A stretch of 64,000 bases of DNA from Armigeres subalbatus. Lineage: Eukaryota > Arthropoda > Insecta > Diptera > Culicidae. Within the stretch, counting starts at the first letter, position 1. The number at the start of each line of letters is the position of its first letter. A program made the translations under genes and the position numbers. This document shows positions 25,401-34,400 of this stretch, piece by piece. The notes under the pieces were generated by a model, which did no database searches, had not been told where the DNA came from, and saw only the letters and a program-made list of their open reading frames with translations. Location of the stretch: contig NC_085140.1 of assembly GCF_024139115.2 (NCBI RefSeq), positions 420,558,283 through 420,622,282 of the forward strand. The letters run 5' to 3'.

Positions 25401-28400
25401 CATCATTAACCCGTAGAGCGAAATGGTTCGCGAGAGTGAAGCCTGTTGAAGTCAACGACATCGTTGTTATAGCTGACTCAAAGTTTCCACGCAACTACTG
25501 GCCAAAGGGAAGAGTGATTGCCACCAAGGTAGCTGCGGACGGTCAGGTTCGATGGGCTACGGTGCAAACTTCCACTGGGATATACGAGCGACCATCAGTT
25601 AAGCTCGCAGTGCTTGACGTTGGCGTTGCAGAAAATACACTTCAGACGAATCTTCGGCGTATTGATGGGGGGAGTGTTAAATGCGCAACGTCAACTAGCG
25701 ATCTCACTACGCCCCTGGTCTAATCAATCGCAGATTTCAGCCACACCTAACGACTAACAAGAGGACTGCCTAACGCTTGGCTACACCCAATGACTGCGAA
25801 GAGGATTGAACAATGCTCGGGCTGCTGAACTGTCACCATCGAGAGAATGAGTTGGGGAATTGAAAAGTTAGATCAGTTGAATCCATGTGTGAATCGTTTT
25901 TGCTATCGAGAAACTTATTTCTTGAATTCTAGATTTTTTGTCGTTTACTTGTAGTTCCCACTACTACTGGGACAGACGACTAAACTAGAGAGCATAGAGA
26001 AAAATAACCTGAATTTCTTTATCTTATATATACATAAAAATAAGAGAAAGGTGTCTACGGTTCCATTTCGAAATCGAAGGTTGTGATTGGAATTATATTG
26101 TTGTGTGATACGAAGAGCTACTACAGAAATTGTAAGTCTTACAATAAAGTCTTCACAACCTCTAGAAGCGTACTTCTATCGCCAACAATGGTATTGCAAA
26201 GCAATTTAACAGAAAAGTGTTCCAAAAATTTTATTTTATTTATTTTTATTTAGAATTCCCTAGAAATACCGATATCCCGACATATTGGTATTTCTCTAAA
26301 AAATATCCGTCGATTCGATAATCTATATATATAAAAACCAATCTATGTATGTATGTTCGCTAACTACTTCTGAACCACTTGGCCGATTTCAACCAAATTT
26401 GGTACAGACATTCTCTATCCTCAGAGGAAGTTAACAAAGGGGTGGGATGGTCATGTAGAAGAGGGGAGGGTGGTGGGGGGGTTTTGTTCAGAAAACGAAC
26501 AATTCTGTGTAACTTTCAACTCCCAGGACCGATTTCAACCAAATTTGGTACAGACATTCTCTATCCTCAGAGGAAGTTAACAAAGGGGTGGGATGGTCAT
26601 GTAGAAAAGGGGAGGGTGGTGGGAGGGTTTTGTTCAGAAAACGAACAATTCTGTGTAACTTTCAACTCCCAGGACCGATTTCAACCAAATTTGGTACAGA
26701 CATTCTCTATCCTCAGAGGAAGTTAACAAAGGGGTGGGATGGTCATGTAGAAAAGGGGAGGGTGGTGGGAGGGTTTTGTTCAGAAAACGAACAATTCTGT
26801 GTAACTTTCAACTCCCAGGACCGATTTCAACCAAATTTTGTACACATATTCACTACGAGGAGGTAATCATATGGGAGGGATTTGGGAAAGGGGAGGGTCT
26901 GGAGGAGGGTTTTGTTTAGAAAACGGGCAATTCAAAGTAAATCATGAACCCCTGTACCGATTTCAACCAAATTTGGTACACACATTCTACATCATAAGGA
27001 AAAGATAACAAAGGGGATGGGATGGTCATTGGAAAAAGGGAGGGTATAGGGGAGGTGTTGTCTTTGGAAAACGAGCAACTCAGTGTAACTCCCAACCCCA
27101 GGACCGATTTCAATCAAATTTTGTACACATATTCACTATGAGGAGCCGATCGTACGGGAGGGAAATTTGGATAAGGGGTAGGGGTCTGAAGGGAGGGTAT
27201 TGTTCAGAAAACGGGCAATTTAGTGTAACTTCTGAACCCCTGTACCGATTTCAACCAAATTTGGTACACACATTTTCTATCCCTAGGAGAAGATAACAAA
27301 GGGGTGAAATGGCCGTTGAGAAAAGAGGAAGGGTAAAGGGAAAGCGGTTGTCTTTAGAAAACGGGCAATTCAGTGTAACTCCTGACCCCCAGGACCAATT
27401 CTAAGCAGATTAAATGATTAAATCATTCAACTCTATGATTAAAGATTATGATTAATGAATTATAATTTTTGAAAATGATGACTGATAATGATTAATGATT
27501 AAATTCATTTTGACAATAATTAACGATTATGAATAATAGATGAAAAAACCGTTGGATTATGATTAACGATTACCGATCGTGATTAAATGTTGACACACTA
27601 TGTGTATGGTTAATGATTAACGATCGATATGATTAATGATTGATGATTATGAATGATCAAATTGCATAGTGATCCATAATCGAGTAACCTTTATTCCAAA
27701 TTTTAAAAGGTATGATAATTATATGATAATGATTCAAGATTAATAAATAAAAGCAAGGTATGCAATGATCCAATGTTCCAGCATAACTTCTGTACCCTTG
27801 CCCGATTTCAACCAAATTTGGAACAAACATTCTTTTTCTTAAGAAGGCGAAGATGACAGGGATCGATCAACTCAACACTTCATCGAAATCATGGTTTGCC
27901 CAGAGAAAAGCAATGATTAAAGTGTTTCCTTCTGGACGGTAAATGTGATCATTTCTTTAAAAATAGACGTTTTTCCGGAATAAGGCATCGGTGTATGTTT
28001 TTCCTTCTTCAGAAATAGCCGTTCGCCCGAGAGCAAGCGATTAAGGGTGTGATACCATTTTCAAAATCAGTCAATGTTTTCAAATGTAATCTACCTTCTT
28101 TTAATCAAATGATGAAATATCAATAAGAAAACACAATTATCCTTTTGACCTATTCCAATTCCGATGGTGAAAAAAACTGCGAATTAAACTGGCAACTCCG
28201 AGCAAGGCCGGGTACATAAAGCTAGTCATTTTTAAAATTTGGTATTAGGACAAGACATAGGTCTTGCGTAAGTGTCTTGTCGGTGTACGCAAACGTATCC
28301 ATTGTGTGTGGCCCATTATTATCATGAACTAGATGACCCGGCAGACGTTGTCTTGCACAGTAGGCAAAAATGCGTGTGTGATCTGCCTATACAAAATTCC

Positions 28401-31400
28401 CATACAAATTCTAATTCGAATTTTTTTATTTTTTTTTTCAGTTTTTGTAGCAACTGACATAAGAAAATATTCTGTAAACCCATCGGAAATTGTGATGAAC
28501 AAATTTGAACACAACCGTTTCTTAGTTATGCGGAATACAGACCAATTCATTTTTATATATAAAAAAAGAAGAAAAAGATATCCATACGGTACTTACGGCA
28601 AGCTAAGTCACATATATGTTGCAATGCAACCATTTATACAAATACAAATACAAATACAAATAAGGTACACCGGGGCAAGTTGAAACGGTTTTTTCAAAGT
28701 TGAACTTTGAAGTGCTATAAAAAATCGCTTTTTAATAAATTTTGAATCCGTTTGCGGTGTTTGCTAGTTCGGGCCAAAGATTATACATAAAAAATAAGCA
28801 ACCTCTCCAAACTTTTTTATAAATATTTTGTATATTGAAATTACTTTTTTATGTGCATCGTTTAAACTTGCCCCGCCTATCGGGGCAAGTTGAACCACTA
28901 CGCTACATACAGAGAAAAGCTATTTTTTCCGTATTAAAATCACAATATATGTACTCAGTGAGACTCAAGATGCACGAGGTTGTAAAGGTAACTAAATTCG
29001 CATAAGAGTCCCATGTAATTTTTTGATGATTTTGATTTGATTTGATCAATTGTCTCATATCAATATATACCGTGGGACATCGGAATCCGTACTCTAGACT
29101 AGACTATAGAAATCGAATGCAAATGAAACGTTTGTCATTGACAAGGGAACATGAAGGCTTCTACTTTTGAAGTGTTTCACATTTACACATAAAAACTACG
29201 AAAAACATGAGAATATTATGAATTAAATCAACTACTCCTGAATTGAAATCCGTCCACCGCGCACGAATTTTGAATCAAAGGATCATAATCCGTACAGCTA
29301 TTTTTAAACTAAATATTTAAATTGAAGCAGACTGATTAAACAAACTACCATTGTAAATAGTTCAATACGCACCTTGAAAAGCGATCCCTTCGATTTGTAG
29401 TCCACTTATCTTATGTAATGATTCGCAATTAGCAATAAAAAAACAGTTACCTTTGGTGCAATTATGCTCTACCCGTACAATGGCGGCAGAAACTCCGCGT
29501 TTGCTGGGTGGCGACTTGTTTTTGATTTTTTGTTGTTTTAATTTCAAAGCCTACTTTCCATTTCAGTGCCCTAAACGCTTACTATCAAGTATCTGAATTT
29601 TAGAAAAAAAAAAATGCGAGGGAGACGTTTTGAATCGTTGTTTCAACTTGCCCCGCACCACACATTTCTATTTGCCCCGATGGGTTTAAATTGCGGAGCA
29701 ATTTCAAACGACCGAAATACAAAAATTAAAACGGATCTACCATTGATTTTTTATAATCATTATGTTTGTTCAACATTGAATGATTACACAGCTCAACAAG
29801 ATTTTGTCCCTAACACCAAATAATGTGTCCTAAGTAGATTTTTGCTCGCTGAATCCGAATCTGACTTCAGATTTTCTCTAACACAGTGATCCCCAAAGTG
29901 CGGCCCGCGGGCCGCATGCGGCCCTCCAAGACTTTTCCTGCGGCCCGCGGAGGATTTCAGATAATACACTGCATGTGGCCCATTGTTAAGCATTATACAT
30001 GACTAGAAAAGCTTTTCATTGTGCCCATTTTTTGTAGCATTCAAGGATTTTATCAAGCTTGCAAGCTTGCTTGTTGCTGAAGCGCCATATATAAAGCATG
30101 AATCGTATTATCATCATGATGCTACTCACTGCTAAAAAATTGCTCGATAATTAACTCCAGGAAACACGTTGACTATCAACTATCAAGTCAACGTACTGCA
30201 AGCTAAGGAAAATATTGAACGAAATCAAGATTTTGTCCATGCTCCCATATTTATGAAGAGAAGGTTTCAGAAAATTCTATTGATATTCGGATATTGTAGA
30301 TTCACTCAAGTTCTATGCAACACTGCTGACAGATCACCTTGCTAAAAACACTTTTAAACGGGCCGTCGTTATTTGCACGACAACTTATTAGTGGACAACA
30401 ATCCTTAAAAATAAATGCATAAGGTCATATAGTTGGAGTTCTGCCAAACCGCATCAAGCTCTAGTGATACTTTGCTCGTAAGAGCAACACAAAATAATAT
30501 TCGCCATATGTTTGTGATTTTTTAATAAAAATATCTTCGATTATTAATACGAATATAGTTCAATGCGTTTTTGAACAATTACAACCGCAACACGTTTTGT
30601 GCGCAAAATTGGGTGATCTTCCATTGGTACTTGGTGCGGAGCACCGACCATATGATCATTTGGAAAAATAGCTTAGAATCCTTTCTGCCAACTGAACCGA
30701 AAAAATGGTGTTGCAAAAGAATTATCTCCTGTCAAGTCTGAAGAGCTGAAATAGTAGTATCGACTCATAGTCAGCTACAGCAATAAACCCTGCAGAATTA
30801 AATGTCTTTACAAGTTTTACAATATTGTTAGGATGAAAATATTTTGTTAAAATATTATTTTTGATATAAAACATCATTTTGTACTAAGCTGCAAAATTCT
30901 ATGAAAACACAAATATTGCAAATACACTGCGGCCCGCTTCAACAGTTCAAAATTGCAATGCGGCCCTTGATAGTAAGCATGCTGGGGACCACTGCTCTAA
31001 CACGTCGAGATTTTGAGATATACCTCAATACATTTCGTAAAATCAATGATTTTGAGCATTTTAGAAAAGCCATCGTTAACCCTATAGAAAGAATTACTAG
31101 TCAATCAAGGCCCAAAATGGATCACAAACATCTAATCTTTCGAAATGTGGTGCATTTTGAACAAGTTAAACATAATAAGTGTGATTTATCTACAATTTTA
31201 GTAAGTGAAAGTTATTTAAAAATATGTTTTATGCAAGCCTTTTTCGAAAACTTGTGTACAAGCCTGGTAATTATCTGTTAACGGTTTTGAGAGGAAAGTA
31301 AAAACAATTCAATATAATAGTTTGTCCAAGCAAAAAAATAATATGTTTTCATTCAAGTAAGTTCTATTGAATGTAAATATGATGTTGTATTTCCTCTGGC

Positions 31401-34400
31401 GCGATAAATTTTCAATAATTGCTCAAGTGCTATGGTGTATCTACTGTCAATTGAAGCTCCTTTATTATGTTCATTCGAATAAAGCAAGTACGAGAACTGT
31501 GCGCAATTCTATATATTTTGATTATTCCTGCTATTTATGATCATTCCAATATTCCTATGATAGAAATTTTGGCGGAAAATTATCAATTAGCAAAATCAAT
31601 CAACGAATCGATAAGTTGCATTCGATCGTTCTTGTGTATGATTGCATACAAGCTGAAGCGACGTTGACGGCTACGCAACAGAAACCGGAAAACGTCAACA
31701 ACCTACTCGTGCGTGGGGGACTTTTTATTTGATTCGCGTTGAAAATGCTGCATGGATGTTGCAATAATCCCAATGCAATTTCTTTTATCTATGGTCAGTT
31801 TATAACAGTGAAACGGGAAAAAGTTCACTAGTTTTATCAAGCTTTGTTATGTGCTAAGACGCAAAGTAATGCGCCAGAAAAAAAAACACTTGGGCTCCAC
31901 TCCACTTGTGTGCTGTTCAACATGTTACAGTTACCCGAGCATATGGTTAAATGATGGAATGAAAGGAACTTTCTGGATCATCATGTTCGCACTATATTCT
32001 AGCACAACACAATTGTAACATGATAACGGATTACGTGTGGTTATTGGAAGTTGATCGATCGAAAAAAACAACAAGAAATCGAGCACAATAATGTTTTAGG
32101 AGGAGAAGAAATGTTGAGCATCAAATAAAAAAAAAGTATATTTTATTAAAGGTCGAATGAAACATATATTTACAAACTAACTAGTTATCTTTATATTTCA
32201 TTCAGATTTTTTCACATTTTCATATCCCAGTTTCCCTGCCCGCATGTTGTTGAATTTTTGGTGGCTTCGAACTGGTGCTGATGGCGTTTGCATGCAAGTT
32301 TTTTGAAACGGACTTGCATGGAATGTTTTTAAATTAAATTCACTGAACCTAAATTCAAGGAAAAGCGAATAGAAAACAATTGTAAGGTGCAAAACTGATG
32401 GAAATTCATTAGATCAGATGTGCTTATACCGTTTCGGGAATTGATTGACCTTTAATTATGTTTATATGCTTCATGAAAGTCCTTCGAAAAATGCCAATTT
32501 CTTCAAATTAGCGGTATTAATTTAGCTATATCTCAAAATTTGGACGTGTTAGAGCATATCTGAGGACAGATTCGGATTCAGCGAGCCAAAATCTACTGAA
32601 GACACATCAATTGGTTCTGAGGACCAGCAAAAAGTTAAATTTTGTTCCCCTGTGTTATCTACCGTGAAAATTTGAGGAAAGCACTCTTCCAAACATCATT
32701 TTGAGACCTGTTTTATTGGTACGTCAAAAAGTTGGTTTAAATTTTGCAAAGGGCGAAAAATAAACATAGGCAGGGATTGCGTTTTTGTAGCTTCAATCTT
32801 CCGGGAATGGCAGTCAGAAGGTGCGTTCAGGGGAGTAGTTTGTTGTAAAAAATAATCAGGACATTGGGTCATTGCCGATCCAAATGACAGCTTCCGTTTC
32901 AACTTACCCCGCATTTCAACTTGCCCCGGTGTACCTTACAAATTAGTGCTTGAGTTATGCTTTCAATCTCCTAATTAAAATTCTGCCCCATTTTGCCCCT
33001 AAATGTATGCAGTTAATGTCAAAATGCTCATTTATGAACAAAAAATCGTCAATAACTTCGTTAATATTGAAAATAAAAATAAACTGTTTTCGAGAGGTTC
33101 ATGTTTTTTTTTATCGCGGCGGAGATCTTTGTAGAACATTTGAAAAATCTAAAAAATATATTGACGAAAGGATCGTGAAAAACCTGTTTTTTTTGTGGTC
33201 ATTCATAAATAACGACCCATATCCATATGATGTATCTTCATAATTGGAGGAAAAAGAATTTCCAACTCACTTTTAGGGGGATTAAGAAAAAAAAACTCCA
33301 AGATATTGAGCTTAACATACTGAAACTTTTTTCCGAGGTCACTGAGCCTCTAAAATCAACTTTGCTTTGGGTAGAAAACACTGTGCGCTCTGTGGAAACT
33401 AATCTTACCAGTTTTACTTTGTTTTGCATGGAGAACATGTGTAAAAAATTCCAAATAGATGCCTTTTACACCGATCTCAAATCTGCCTAAATCTGACAAA
33501 GTTAATCATGCTTGCAAAACTATTCTTTTGCTTTATGTACCGGTCAGTATTAGAGACAATTTGTCCGACTGTTTCTCGAACCTTTCTGGAGTACCACAAG
33601 GTAGCACCCTTTTGCAAAAAAAGATCTTAACACATATGTAGGTCTTGTAATAGGCTATTGCCCGAGCCGATATCAATTGCAGCTGTTAGGAAAACTTCAA
33701 GATGATGTATGTCGTTTCTGCGGCATGCATGTAGAAGACTCGGAGCATCTGTTATGCCATTGTTAGGCAAATTTTAGAAAGAAATTACAGTTCTTTAACA
33801 AGGGGCTGATAGAACCCTCAGAATTTTGAAGAACAAGTCTCAATATAGTAGTACGATTCATAAGAACCATATTACCGCATTGGGATAACGCTGGTAGTCA
33901 AGGTAATGCAATTGCTCTAAATAGTAATGATGCGATAACTTGACAAAGCTAGATATCACAATAGATCTAACAAATGGTCGCAGTGATTGAAATACCCAAC
34001 AAGGAAAAGAACAAAAAAATTAAAAAAAAATCAAGTGGAAATCTAAATGCGTTTCTGTGAGTAAAATTTACGGTTCTGAACCTACCTTCGGAAAACCCGA
34101 AATATATTCGGAATTCATAGTCGTTTCTATAAATATATCGTGAAACAAAATAAAATTTACTGTTCGGGCATCCCTGAATTGACAAAAACGGATAATAATT
34201 GACAGAGTTACAACATAGCTTGACATGCTTGATCATTTGTGTATGGATATGAAAAAAAATCAGACGAATCCACCTCTTTGTATACATATATGGCTTCGGT
34301 CATAAACACGATTGTAAGGTCAACGCTTCGTGAAATTCGTTTTAAAATAGCTGACGCAAAATCCTGCTGTAAAGAGATGGTGGCAAAAATGACACGCATC

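Larger units (their letters stand above)
10570..26187 (+). mobile_element. BEL/Pao LTR retrotransposon, with nested insertions
   Basis: Two 513-bp LTRs (10570-11082, 25675-26187) bracket gag, aspartic protease, reverse transcriptase, RNase H and integrase segments in BEL order. About five LTR differences (about 1%) imply a fairly recent arrival. The element carries a 7.67 kb TTAA foldback (14259-21924) and a 390-bp hAT-type MITE (22335-22724), plus stops and frameshifts, so it cannot act by itself. It lies in sense opposite to the host gene. Confidence 0.9.
28662..32937. mobile_element. 4.28 kb inverted-repeat element, family unknown
   Basis: Perfect terminal inverted repeats beginning AAGGTACACCGGGGCAAGTT. 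Flanks share ACAAAT (28656-28661, 32938-32943), a probable 6-bp target duplication, or 7 of 8 if the end is set one base in. The terminal motif GGGGCAAGTTGAA recurs inside, at about 28860-28895 in both orientations, 29638-29655, 29670 and 32898. A second internal inverted pair of about 75 bp joins 29832-29883 plus 31003-31023 with 32525-32605. No transposase frame. It contains a hAT copy at 29884-30994. Confidence 0.75.

Noticed and set aside
26379..26919. Frames of 61-115 codons beginning with MGWSC-like text
   Set aside because: They follow the 146-bp tandem unit of the Helitron-like element.
28860..28895. Stand-alone regulatory palindrome of GGGGCAAGTT
   Set aside because: It repeats the terminal motif of the surrounding 4.28 kb element, so it is better seen as a subterminal repeat of that element.
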